Shown here piece after piece: positions 9,509-20,104 of a stretch of DNA of 22,992 bases. The notes beneath the pieces were generated by a model. The model was given only the letters and a program-made list of their open reading frames with translations, made no database searches and was not told where the DNA came from. Origin of the DNA: Saccoglossus kowalevskii (Eukaryota; Hemichordata; Enteropneusta; Harrimaniidae); contig NW_003116958.1 of NCBI RefSeq assembly GCF_000003605.2, forward strand, positions 101,700 to 124,691. Direction: 5' to 3'. The position numbers and the translations under genes were made by a program. How positions within the stretch are numbered: position 1 is the first letter of the stretch; every line of letters starts with the position of its first letter.

Positions 9509-12500
9509 ACACTGCATATTTTTACTACTGATCACCAGGACCACTCCATAGCAGCCACTCAACAATCCAGGAACAAATATAGCTATGCACATATTGTACA
9601 AGCGTGTGGATAAGTGCAATATTGCAGTACCTAGCAACAACTGAAAGCTGCGGCTGTTACTGAAACAATAACTGGGATATACAAGCATCGTTATATTTTA
9701 ATGACTATTTAATGCAGCTGTACCAATCAAGTCCCATAGAAACCAACAAACTAACTACAATACAAGGCAATGTTCTGTAAACAAATTTACATAGGCATAA
9801 TTTGTACATTATTAGCAGTTGTTTTGTTTATTTCACATCAAAATGACTTTTGTAAGGCAGGTGGTATATGAGCCCCATAAAACTTATGGAGAACACATGT
9901 GCAAAGATGTATATAGAGGATATCTCAAAAGTGAGCCTACAATGTCAAATTTAATAAATTTAGAACATATGAAATCACTTCACAAGTTTAATAAATCTAT
10001 GGTTACCTCCTGTGACTAATAGAGTTGGGTTATTTTGGGAGCCACCCATCTATTTATGGTGCTTGGTCCAATAATTACCAATTTTGGAGTCAATTAATAT
10101 GTAGCTTTTACACAAACTGAAATGGCCACTAGACATACAGACTTGTGGACACACTAAGGTTGTGGGAATTAGAAATTGCGCCTCAGTTTATGTGGCTTTC
10201 TACATGGAATAAAAGCACATCTCTGATAGAAGCACACATATGATTGATTATGATTGATCGTCAATACGAATTTCTGTTGTTAATGTAAGCCCATTCGCTA
10301 ACAACAGATCAAATACATTGAAAGAAATTTGAAAGTATCAGAAATATTCGCACTAATATAATTCCTCAAACTTTTTCCAAAAGATATAGCAAACCAATTA
10401 TTACACTTCTTTAAACACAAAATTATACTATGCTATATGGGATAAATAGAATTGTTGAACATCTGCTATTGAAAACCAAATCTAGCATAGAAACGGGAGT
10501 GCAATGATCACCTTTTATACACTGTTCTTTAATGAGGTATTCAAATAAGAGCTCTCTCTTTCAGCATAGAGATGAGCTAATTAGTAGAACAGTGATCATA
10601 TTCATTAATTTAAATTTTTTTTTTTTAGTTTTTCACAATTTAAACGAATATGATCTTCATGAGTATCAGTAGCATCAATAAAATGGTACACAGTCACCAA
10701 ATCAGTGACTAGTAAACTTGTATTTGTTTCTGTGTACAGAAATATATTTTTGCTTTCAATGTCCCAGTTTTTTTCCTATTTGTTAAGTGGAAAGAATAAA
10801 TTCCTTTAAAGGCCCATACCACTTTTCAAGATTAAATATGACAAATGGAAAATACCGATTATCTTGCAGCCATGTTACAAAACATGGACCATCTATATAT
10901 AACTACATGTATTGGCAAGTAAGGTTATTTTTACACAAGAATTGAAGTCCATTTTTTACTATACATGTTTAGATTTTATGATGAAATATGCATGTTGTAG
11001 ACAAAATTTAACATTCAAATGCCATTAACAGAAGTGCTCATAAATAACTTGTAATATGACCTAAATTAACTTACTTTCATTCAGTGATTGTGTTAGCATA
11101 CCTATCACTGCCGCGACAGTGTTATTATCTATGTATTTAAATCAGTACGAGGCACAGAAACCAACTTACATGTATTACACCGGAAGATGACAAATAGGAA
11201 CATAATTTGCATACAATTAGCATAAGAAAATTCAATTGTTTGATCAAATTTGCATTTTCTAAAAAAACACACGATAGGTGGATGCCAAAAGAAGTATACA
11301 GGCAGGGCATCAAAACCCAAATCCCTTGTGTTAGATAGTACGTGCATACATCAGATTGACATAATTCAACTACAGTTTTGTATAGTGAATCACATAGCTG
11401 TATACACCTCAGCTGTCATGTGTTGAGTTGCACACAAAGGTCAGGAGACAACATTCCTCAATAGATATCTACTATAAATGTACAGTTATTATTTCAATGT
11501 TTTCATGGGCTCATTAATGAACCAATGAGTTCTAATTCTAAGTACTCAAAATTAAAACACTTTAATAATCAAGTCTTTTATAGAATAATTTGAGTTCCCA
11601 TTTTATACTACATGTATCAATACATTCATGTACATTCCTTTTGAAGACAAAATAAAAAAACATCACCATTCACACCCTGGCTGTCGGGAACATATGTAAA
11701 TAGGATGGCTTACAACATGTATTTGTACTCCTAAGTGTTTGTACATGTATGGCCCAAATTACACACTTAAGTGGTCTGAGAAAATTAAACAGAAACACAT
11801 CGTTACATTAAAAAGGCTTCCTGTTTTAGAGTAGGTGAGACCATGCCAATGCTGTTAGGATTCTTGTTGAAGAATCTTGTCAGTGGTGGTGAAGGTATGT
11901 CTAATACTGCTAAAACTGCCCTGACTCCAGTAAAATTCTGGTCTGTGATTGACTTCTTTGACTAGCTTGGGGTTAGGACCAGTTTAAACAATCCGATTTA
12001 TCAAATGAAACTACAACTGATTAATCTGATCACAAAATAGGTTTACATAATCAGATTTATGTCATTAGACTAATCTGACAAAATTGAACATGCTCACTAT
12101 TCAAATCTGAACAGACATCACATTCTTCAGTTTAGATCAGATTCATCAGAAGCTAAAGTTGCATCTTTGCCAGCCAGGGTTCATTTATTCAGCTGTTGCC
12201 TCACTATTATATGTTGAATGAAATAAAACACAGTGGCACTTGCTCTGATGCGTTACCATGGTAAAATAAACACAAGTCACATGTTGTGACGTGTTTCCAT
12301 GTCAGTTCAGCTATAAGGTTATATACATGTAAGTCTATCGGTTTAAATTTGTTTAAAAACCCATAACAGAAACCCTGTATTCTAAGAACCCCTGTGAGAT
12401 GGAAACCAATACATCGCTCTGATTGGCTTGTACATGCTCTCAGAATGGTATAGTATTTGTGCTAGTTGATTTTTGTATATCAACCATGTTTAGGATCAAA

Positions 12501-13989
12501 ATATCATAACTTTGCCAACAAAATTTACTATTATCGGATCTGCGATTTCTGGTAAAATATCAAAAATGTTCTAACTTGTATGATTTAGATACACAAAAGC
12601 TGCATATCATGCATGATTTTTGTGATCTAATATTAAATTTAATTTGCTTTTAATTTTTTTTAAAGAGTTTCATTATTATTAAATCCTTTTGATATGAGGA
12701 AACCAACCCATTCATGCATATTTTTTGCTTTTAATAAACACAACCCACAGACTCACTTGGTTGTACTGTATTGACTGTGCCTCATTTTCAGTTATAACAT
12801 TTTTGGTGAATTTAACGAGTGAGATTGAGCAATAAATACATGTAGTTCATAAATATAGAAACTTATGTGTGCTGTATAACATCAATAACAGCATGTGTTA
12901 TTTCAAGTATGCCTAATATTATGTGTTTTTTACTGCAAACATGCAATTTCAAAAACATTTTTTTTCATTAAATTGTTTTTCCCAATTTGGCCAATAATTG
13001 TGGATAAAACATTCAGTTTCATTCAAGTCTCATTGTAATTTTGTGTAATTTTGTTTAGGGTGGCAATAAATTTTAGTTTGGGGGATAGTTATTGGAACAA
13101 CACATACTGTATGAGAAATATGAATGACAGTTTATAGAAAGTTTTCAACAAATATAATAATAATATAATAAATTGTTTAACGTTTTTCTTCAGCCTGGAA
13201 TTATGTATCATGTATCTGAAAATAGTTAGATGGTGTCCAGTAGAAAGAAAAGTCATCACTACTATTGCCTCCTGAGAATCTACATCTTCAAACACTGCAT
13301 TCTTTGTCTTTGAAGTGTGTCAGTATTATAAAAAGCTCTATAATTCTGTTCTAATAGCTGAGACAAATTGCTGTAAATTTGATTGTCAAAATGAATATAC
13401 TAAGACAAAGAAATATTTGATTAAATGAACTGTATGTCAAATACAGAGTACACATTTTTGAGTACAATTTTCCTCTTACAACGACAACGACGAGACATTT
13501 TTCCCTGTAATATATTTTCCCTTTCATCTTTGATGACATGAGCAAGGTTATAAAAAGCCACTAAAAAAATGAATAATGTCAATTTTTTAATACTAATTGA
13601 CCAACAAGTTTCTTGCAAGACAGTTTTGAGATGTTAAGCTTTATCCTTGCTGTAGGAAAATGCCCTAGAACAGTAGTCAAATCATGCTATTTTTATAATA
13701 AATAATATTAATTTTCTTCAAACTGAGTATGATCACCCCAGATTTTTATTTCATGTTCTTTATCTATGCATTTTGTCTCCAAAAAGGACATACATGTACC
13801 ATGATAAAAAGTGATGCATGTTCAGACATAAAAGTCTTGCTACGTCACATATCCGACAATGGAACTGTTTTTGCTCCCCCTAGAGCTTTTCCATTCATTT
13901 TACTTATAAGGATAAATTTGTCGTTATATTCCTAAAGACACGATCAAAGCAGATTTTATTCCCTCAATACTCTTTCAGAATGAAGACAA
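9509..13989. other. Inferred leader intron, middle part (nothing coding recognised)
   Basis: About 4.5 kb of AT-rich sequence with only short, unrecognised open frames. Notable contents are a T12 run (10615-10626), six of the window's TACATGTA octamers between 10904 and 12844, and a cluster of AATCTGA/TCAGATT motifs at about 11990-12150 flanked by related cagttta-containing blocks. I see no exon, tRNA or other RNA gene. Confidence 0.5.
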
Positions 13990-14401
13990 TTTATTTTGTT
14001 TGAGTGTCACTTGTACTAATGTAATCAGCATGCTCAGTCGTACTTGCAGAGAATAAAACGTAGTCACAATATTTTTTATTATACTGTAAACTTTTTTTTA
14101 TTCTTGCTGGAATTAATTTCCGTTGAAAAGATATTTTAGTTATTTTATGTGAGGTTTATTTTCACTGATTCTTGAAGAGTTTAATGTAAAACATAGAAAA
14201 AAAGTTTATTTTGTTTGAGTGTCACTTGTACTAACGTAATCAGCATGCTCAGTGGTACTTGCAGAGAATGAAATCTAGTCACAATATTTTTTATTATACT
14301 GTAAATTTTTTTTTTTTATTTTAGCTGAAAAGATATTTTTGTTATTTTATGTGAGATTTATTTTCACTGATTCTTAATGTAAAACATAGAAAAAAAGTTT
14401 T
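13990..14401. repeat. Two-copy tandem duplication, about 215-bp unit
   Basis: Copy 1 begins near 13990 and copy 2 near 14205. The offset is 215 bases, measured from ttattttgtttgagtgtcac in both. Shared blocks continue through taatcagcatgctcagt, gtacttgcagagaat, tagtcacaatattttttatt, aaaagatattt and acatagaaaaaaagtt. Copy 2 is shorter because of internal deletions and has a longer T run. Both copies are AT-rich and non-coding. Confidence 0.88.
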
Positions 14402-14611
14402 TTTCACCGGATTTTATTTTTATTGTTTGATCACTTCAGCAAAAATTAATGTAGTGTAAAAATAGTGTATTTAAGACCACAACTTGACTATCCATACTCC
14501 TACACCACTTATGAATATTAATTGCACACCACAAATGTAGACCTCAATCCAAATAAAATACAAGCAATACCTAGATGTATGCAGTGGGACACAGGGAGAA
14601 ATCACATCATA

Positions 14612-14811
14612 TACTGTAAAACATGTCTTTTTAGCCAACATGTCATTTTAGCTAATTTAGCTGACCTGTAATTTCGCTTATTCAAGATGTTGCTAATTTA
14701 GAATAAAGTATATTCTCACAATGAGACTGTTGGCATTTTAGCTAAATTAAGATTTTGCTAATTCATGCATTGAGTCACTGGCATGTAGCTATTTCAGTGT
14801 ATTTTACAGTA
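14612..14811. mobile_element. 200-bp MITE-like element with TA-CTGTAAAA termini
   Basis: tactgtaaaa at 14612-14621 is complementary to ttttacagta at 14802-14811. If the outer TA is the target duplication, the TIR is CTGTAAAA. The interior contains repeated tttagctaa motifs on both strands, including two cattttagctaa direct copies near 14643 and 14733. No coding capacity. The superfamily is uncertain; a TA duplication would be compatible with Tc1/mariner-like elements. Confidence 0.55.
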
Positions 14812-14853
14812 TTCTATTCAAGTTTTAGACTATGGGAATATTGAAACAGTAGA

Positions 14854-14880
14854 GGGGGAGGGGGAGGGGGAGGGGTAGGG
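14854..14880 (+). repeat. G-rich GGGGGA repeat with G-quadruplex potential
   Basis: Three tracts of five G, then one of four and one of three, separated by single A or TA, on the plus strand. This fits the four-tract G-quadruplex pattern with very short loops. It lies on the strand opposite to sarcoglycan transcription, that is, the template strand of the inferred intron. Confidence 0.85.
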
Positions 14881-15166
14881 TAAGTGAAATAAATGGATAG
14901 TTGATGAGAAAATGACGACACACATCTGTCAGCTGAAATCTTAGAGTACATACCTATTATAGGTGATAAGTACTATCACGCTGAACCCCTAATAAAAGTT
15001 CAATCTCTACATGTTGTGTGAGGTTATGCATTACAAACTATAGCTGAGGTCCTACAAGGTTAATACAGTTTATCGTTTATTTATCAAGACATACAGAATA
15101 GAATAACACCAGTAAAATCAAGAAAAATTGATAATAAAATTTCGGATAAGAAATTAATTTGAATTG

Positions 15167-15448
15167 CTAAATTTTGCTTATTTCCTGATAGTTTTGGTCG
15201 ATTTCCTCGATAATTAAATTCATAGTGTTTATTTTTTGCTCATAAAGTCTGTTCTCTATCAGCCACATTTCCTCTTTCATTTGTCTGCAATATTCACATA
15301 CTAGTAATGTCTGTTTAACTTGTTTTTTTGGGTACATTGCATACATCAGCCCGGTTCTGAATTGAGCATTTGCTTTGATAAATTGGTGATACACTATGTA
15401 ATGTTCCAGTGATAGTCTTATTATGTACAAATTGAATTCAGACTTCAC
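15167..15448 (-). other. Unrecognised 93-codon open frame in the inferred leader intron
   Basis: Starts at an ATG and ends in a stop. The C-terminal half (about residues 50-93) is rich in E, K, I, L, N and Q and could form an amphipathic or coiled-coil helix, with a CEYC pair at about 51-54. I recognise no domain or family. A possible acceptor-like cttag lies just upstream on the minus strand, but no convincing donor follows. It could be an undescribed small gene nested in the intron on the same strand, a remnant, or chance in AT-rich DNA. Chance is the default view. Confidence 0.18.
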
Positions 15449-15850
15449 TTTCTAAGGCGAGTGATCACTCCATTTGCCTATCATTTGCCCAAATTAAGAC
15501 CCAAAAGAGCTACCGGTAATTATCACACTCCCAAACCATACTATTTTGTATTTTGCACAGCTCCTCTCATCAATCACATTACTGCATCCTGAAAAGCCAT
15601 TTTTAGCACACCATCCATTTTTAAAAGCCATTTGTGCTTTCTTTTTCATTGTTATCTACCCGTGTATTACAAATATTTTGAGATAAAACCCATCCAGAAT
15701 TTTATAATTCTTTGTACTTGCTGTATTTGTAGACTAAAATTTGGTAGGGGACCATGTGTGTATTTATGCCTGGAAAATATCAACAATCAGTGAAATACAT
15801 AGTTAAAAGTCAGACAACATGAAACATTGACAGACGTTTAATGTATTACA

Positions 15851-15985
15851 AGTGTTTATATAAACTATCAATTCAAAACTGACATCTCACTAATGGATGT
15901 CACTCTCACCATAAAACACTAGCAAAATCAATTCTAGTTCTATTTAAATACTGAACTTCATAAGCAATATGGTTATTTTTATATT
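15851..15985. repeat. Dispersed repeat C, copy 1
   Basis: Direct copy of 16525-16654. Shared blocks include cactctcaccataaaaca, tatttaaatactgaactt, and taagcaatatggttattttta. Separated from copy 2 by about 0.5 kb of unrelated sequence. Confidence 0.85.
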
Positions 15986-16524
15986 GCGTGGGAAATTTCA
16001 CAGCAATCTTATCTTCAATACAGCAAATCCTGTCTCTATTTTCATTTTCTCATGACTTAAATTACAAAGAGATTAAATAAATCAGCACAAAGACATTTCT
16101 AATCTGAATTCTACCATGGCAGATATGGTTTTGAAATCTCAAAAAACAATAATATGAAAATGATTGATATAAAACAGTTGCACAAAATTTGAAGACCACA
16201 GCTGATTTATAGCGGTACAATAAAGATACAATCTTACTTGAAAAAAAGATATTCTGTCAATCTGCCTACAAAACAACCTAACCAACACAAAATGGACAAA
16301 ATGCTTACATGTAGAGTCTATTTGTAAGCAATCTAAGTGTTATTAATAAATTTATACAAAGGCCATCAGTTCAAAGTTGAACATCATACAGTCACTTGCA
16401 GTTTTCCTAATAATTAACATACATTGTAGCATTCAATACACAGTAAATAACACAAATATGTAGAGAACAGGAAAAGCTATCAATGACAAAATCAGCTGTT
16501 TGGAATTCACATTTCTGTCTGTGA

Positions 16525-16654
16525 AATGTTTATAAAACCTATGAACTAAAAACTGACTAATGGTTTTCACTCTCACCATAAAACAAATTTTAAAATAATT
16601 CCGGTTATATTTAAATACTGAACTTGATACATGTAAGCAATATGGTTATTTTTA
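16525..16654. repeat. Dispersed repeat C, copy 2
   Basis: Direct copy of 15851-15985 on the same strand. It carries an inserted catg that creates a TACATGTA octamer (16628-16635) absent from copy 1, which shows that such octamers can arise within an existing repeat. Confidence 0.85.
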
Positions 16655-18810
16655 GATAAATTATCAATTCTTTGAGCCTGAAATTTGCAATGTCAGTCCT
16701 TATAGAATAGAAAAACATTAGCTGAATGAATGAATGAACATTGTACATAGACACACACTGGAAGCATTGAATTATACCCAATAGCAATCAATATTATGAA
16801 GTGTTTTTGAATGGCATTAGATGAAACATACCCGGACATGTTACAGGTCTCTGAGTTTGGAATACCTCAATAATTATTTAATTTCTTGCTCTGCATGTGT
16901 GCGTGATGAATGCAGTGATTGTATTTCACTCACTAATTACTAGTTGACAGCAAGTGAATGAACCATTCAATATTTTATACAAACTAGGTCAAGGACCTGT
17001 CACATGACCACAAATTACACTCACCATGGTAGATAGGTTTCTTGATAATGAGACAAATTAATTAATTGTTTACAATCTTTTGGGATCATATCCTCTATTT
17101 GACATGGTAGAAAGGATCTCATTGCAAGTAGTCAGATAATAAAAGCAAATATATCTATTTACAGCATTGCTAGTGGAGTACAGAGTTCAGTTTGATGCAG
17201 TTAAAAATACATTGATTGCAGTGGACAGCTGACGATTCAATGGTTATATTTAATATAAACATTTGTAACTCAACCAACGGATATATGATTGAATTTTGTA
17301 TAGCACTTCAAAGTTGTAATATCTCCCATGAGAGCCACAACAATAACAAGTTATCCTCAAGAATCTGTCTTATTTGCATAACTGGTTTATTATTACAGAT
17401 ACTGTATTTGCTCTATTAGAGGCGCATCTCTAAGAGAAGAGCACATAAACCAAAAATTGCATCTATGCTTGATTATTGAAATACAGCTTTTATGAACGGT
17501 AGCAGCAACTGTAAGCACACGAGTTATGTTACTCATAATGTTCTATAAACATGTCATAGTTACATATACAACAAGTGTAAAATTCATTGGTTGTCTACTT
17601 AAGATTTGAACACAGGTTACTAATGACTGCAGCGTTTTAAAAAAGCTTATGCGAAATTCAAGTGTGCTCGCTATTAACCATGACAATGCTTTAGGAAAAT
17701 TAATTGCCACATAATGTGATGAAAAATATTAATTTATTTTTTGGCGAAAAATAACAATGTTATCATTATTTTTAATGTCTATGACGATTTTTTTTGCACC
17801 ACTGGCTGTGACTGGCATAATATTGATAAGTAATATCAATTCAAGATAAAATATCAATAATGAATGAATAATATTATAGAAACTCACTAAATTAAAAAAT
17901 CTGATTCATATCAATAACAATATACGATTTTTTCAGCCCAACATGTAATCGAGCAAAAAGTTGAAAATATGAGAAAATATTTTCACCACATTCTGATGGA
18001 ATAAACAAATACCCGGTATAAAATGAACATTTTGCAATCAAACATTTTTTTAAATCAAATCGTTGACTGGTGACCCATTTTTTTTCTTTTTACACACAAG
18101 TATGACTATAACCTTCAATGAAACTTTTAAACTAGCGGTCATGTATTTATGAAAGAAGATTCTTATTGGCAACTTATTGGGTCAGAAGATACTTTTTGCT
18201 GAACTCTAGACCATCCTGCATTTAAAAATCAACAAATGAGATTGAAGAAAATAGATTCCAGACTTCCAGAATTTGCAGAGAATCTTGTTTTATCCTACTT
18301 CAATAATTCCACAAAAAAAGATATAATTCACACTCAGATTTCAACATTATAAAAACTGAGCTATGCTTGAATCTCCAGGATTCATGATTCATCTTGTATA
18401 AATACAAAAACCCAGAAGTTATGGGTACTTGAAACGAATAAAAATATTACAGAAAATCTTTAAATAGGCATTGCCTGTCTGTCAATAGTCATTTGAGAGG
18501 CCCCAACATCACACTATTTATAATATCAAATAGATTACCACTATCTACTGTCTGACTAATTATCTGTGATGGGCAAAAAGAAAAAGAATTATCGTATCAT
18601 GGGTGACATTGGGGGAGAGAAATTTATCAACTGAAAACAAAAATCGTCTACACTAGTTCCTGTTTGATTGCTATTGATGTTATGGGGGGGGGGGGGTTAC
18701 TAACAACACATATGCTGTTGGGTTGCTTAGCATTCCAAGATATGCATCAATGGGTTAGACATAAAACATTCCACACACATATTGATGGTGTATCATAATA
18801 AAAACAATTC
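16655..18810. other. Inferred leader intron, distal part (nothing coding recognised)
   Basis: About 2.1 kb of AT-rich sequence. It contains a GAAT microsatellite (about 16725-16738), a G13 run (18684-18696) and only short chance-like frames, such as 17216-17419 on the plus strand. No recognisable exon, RNA gene or regulatory module was found. Confidence 0.45.
18684..18696 (+). repeat. Poly-G run (G13)
   Basis: Thirteen consecutive G. The length is likely unstable and error-prone. On the sarcoglycan sense strand it reads as poly-C. Confidence 0.9.
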
Positions 18811-18871
18811 ATTCCCCACAGTGCCAATGTACTCAATGGAATACTCATTCCAATATGGCACTATGGGAAAT
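18811..18871. repeat. Nested imperfect hairpin
   Basis: Outer arms attccccacagtgcca (18811-18826) and tggcactatgggaaat (18856-18871) pair at 14 of 16 positions. Inside them, tggaat (18837-18842) and attcca (18847-18852) pair perfectly around a 4-nt loop. This may be a small foldback repeat. I see no evidence that it is a microRNA, because the arms pair only in two short blocks. Confidence 0.6.
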
Positions 18872-19380
18872 TATCACAGCTTTGAAAATAATCTGTCAAA
18901 TTTATTTGCTGGTTTACTAATTGTTCTCTCAATTAAGTTTCCATGACACAACTGTAAATTAATGGCAGAAATATTCAAGACGTTTTAATTTCATTTATAT
19001 GATTTGTTTAAAAGGTTTGTTTTCAAGTTAATTTAGCCTATTCGCTACAGGTATTCTTTATTTTCATTTTGAAACATATCCCTTCTTCGTCGTCAATAAA
19101 ATATGACAGTAATTTATTCATATAACACTCCCATTCCGTTTAGTTATCTCAAACAAATCGAAAGGCATTTGTATGTAGCTGGACTAGTGAATATGACACA
19201 AACCACATGGCCGACAGTAAACATGATTAGAATTCTGAATGCTATAAAAATAATTCTGAATAATGAAATGAAGGGTATGATTCAAATCTGAATTAATAGA
19301 TCTGTATTCATTAATTAACAGATTGTTTAAAAGAATAAATGCATGTTATGTTGTTGATTGGAGATTAGTCATTTTAACCA
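18872..19380. other. AT-rich stretch, nothing recognised
   Basis: A short unrecognised plus-strand frame (19103-19291) is present but has no motif or splice support. No repeat, RNA or promoter element could be supported. The change to CpG-richer sequence begins at about 19410. Confidence 0.4.
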
Positions 19381-19830
19381 TACTGCCAGTGGTTATAATT
19401 TGGCAAACTGACGGGTGATCGACAAACTAGCTAATATACCGAGCGTTCGTAGTTTTGTGTCACCAAAATATACTTTTACATTTAATATCGGCATCGAACA
19501 ACGGCTAGTAAACGACATAATACGGGTAACACGACAAAGCATCTGTATTATAGTTGGGTGAACCGCACGAAGCAGTAAAACTAACCGAACGTAAACAAGC
19601 CGCCGAATTCTTTGCATAGTAAACTGAAGGGTTAGGAAGACCACACAGTTCAGTGGACAACGACAACAAAAACACGAACTCTGCCCAGAAATCGGAAAAG
19701 CTTTAGTGACTATAGACTGGTACCAAATTCCCACAATCACATAATGTCCCACAATCAAGGATCTAGTATAAGTGCACTCAAAGCACCGCTGAAAGCGTTA
19801 AATATACAAGAAAAGGGAAACTTCACTGAC

Positions 19831-19855
19831 CTGCACACTCTCACGATCAACTCTC
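19831..19855 (-). other. Candidate untranslated first exon of the sarcoglycan gene
   Basis: A minus-strand donor CAG/gtcagt lies at 19831/19830. A TATAAATA lies about 25-30 bases upstream of 19855, so a short leader exon ending at 19831 is plausible. It would splice to the acceptor at 2655 across an intron of about 17.2 kb. The transcription start is only estimated from TATA spacing. No transcript evidence is available, and intermediate leader exons could exist. Confidence 0.3.
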
Positions 19856-19876
19856 TGGTGCGGGCTGTGAAAATGA

Positions 19877-19884
19877 TATTTATA
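19877..19884 (-). promoter_or_regulatory. TATA box candidate on the minus strand
   Basis: TATAAATA reads on the minus strand from 19884 to 19877, within gcggtataaatatc. A CCAAT lies 12 bases upstream on the same strand. A good splice donor follows about 46 bases downstream. The arrangement points leftward, toward the sarcoglycan gene. Confidence 0.45.
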
Positions 19885-19896
19885 CCGCGTTTTTCT

Positions 19897-19901
19897 ATTG
19901 G
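19897..19901 (-). promoter_or_regulatory. CCAAT box (minus orientation)
   Basis: ttctattggtcg on the plus strand reads cgaccaatagaa on the minus strand, a good NF-Y core with purine-rich flanks. It is close to the minus TATA candidate and about 100 bases from the OST3/OST6 start, so it could serve either gene. Confidence 0.5.
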
Positions 19902-19930
19902 TCGAAAAATACAGGTCAGTTTGTAATTAA

Positions 19931-19935
19931 CCAAT
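19931..19935 (+). promoter_or_regulatory. CCAAT box (plus orientation)
   Basis: ttaaccaatcgacc is a strong NF-Y-type CCAAT context, 65-69 bases upstream of the OST3/OST6 ATG. With the inverted CCAAT at 19897 it forms a pair about 34 bases apart, a spacing often seen in NF-Y-driven divergent promoters. Confidence 0.55.
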
Positions 19936-19970
19936 CGACCTCAATCTTTCTTATAGATGATTAAGTGGAC

Positions 19971-19980
19971 TGCGCATGCG
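19971..19980 (+). promoter_or_regulatory. NRF1 palindrome
   Basis: TGCGCATGCG contains the palindromic GCGCATGC core of the NRF1 (nuclear respiratory factor 1) consensus. It ends 19 bases before the ATG, so it lies at or just upstream of the expected transcription start. NRF1 sites of this kind are typical of housekeeping CpG-rich promoters in animals. Confidence 0.7.
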
Positions 19981-19995
19981 TTGATGGTACTTGAA

Positions 19996-20007
19996 CAACA
20001 TGGCGGA
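19996..20007 (+). promoter_or_regulatory. TISU/YY1-type start element overlapping the ATG
   Basis: CAACATGGCGGA matches the TISU consensus SAASATGGCGGC at 11 of 12 positions and contains the YY1 core ATGGCGG. TISU elements mark genes with very short 5' leaders that use scanning-free initiation. This fits the NRF1 site only 20-29 bases upstream and fixes the chosen start codon. Confidence 0.7.
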
Positions 20008-20104
20008 ATCAACGAGTACCGGGATATGGTTCTTTTTGTTATTATTCGTTATAGTTAATATTATTGCTTCAAACACGCCACTCGTAGATGCCAAAAAGAA
20101 AGAA
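20000..20104 (+). CDS. OST3/OST6 gene, exon 1 (signal peptide)
   Basis: Thirty-five codons from the TISU start to a consensus donor GAA/gtaagt, phase 0. It encodes a short polar N-terminus, the hydrophobic stretch [15 protein letters not shown] (9-23) and the basic KKKE end that in the family follows signal cleavage. Confidence 0.92.

Larger units (their letters stand above)
19381..20010. promoter_or_regulatory. CpG-richer divergent promoter region between sarcoglycan and OST3/OST6 genes
   Basis: My hand count gives about 34 CpG in roughly 640 bases, near or above random expectation for its base composition. Most of the window is strongly CpG-poor. The region lies immediately upstream of the OST3/OST6 start on the plus strand and carries minus-strand core-promoter motifs near 19831-19901. 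A 121-codon minus-strand frame (19393-19758) spans it without recognisable motifs. I read that frame as a by-product of the composition. Confidence 0.6.

Noticed and set aside
18811-18871. Possible microRNA hairpin
   Set aside because: Pairing is limited to a 16-bp imperfect outer block and a 6-bp inner stem separated by unpaired bases, so it lacks the continuous stem expected of a microRNA precursor.
19393-19758. 121-codon minus-strand frame in the promoter region
   Set aside because: No recognisable motif. It lies in a CpG-richer stretch where stops are rarer, and the better explanation is promoter or intron sequence of the sarcoglycan gene.
19825-19920. Inverted AGGTCA pair as a nuclear-receptor element
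   Set aside because: The half-sites (tgacct 19826-19831 and aggtca 19913-19918) are about 80 bases apart, far beyond usual spacing. The left one is better read as part of a splice donor.
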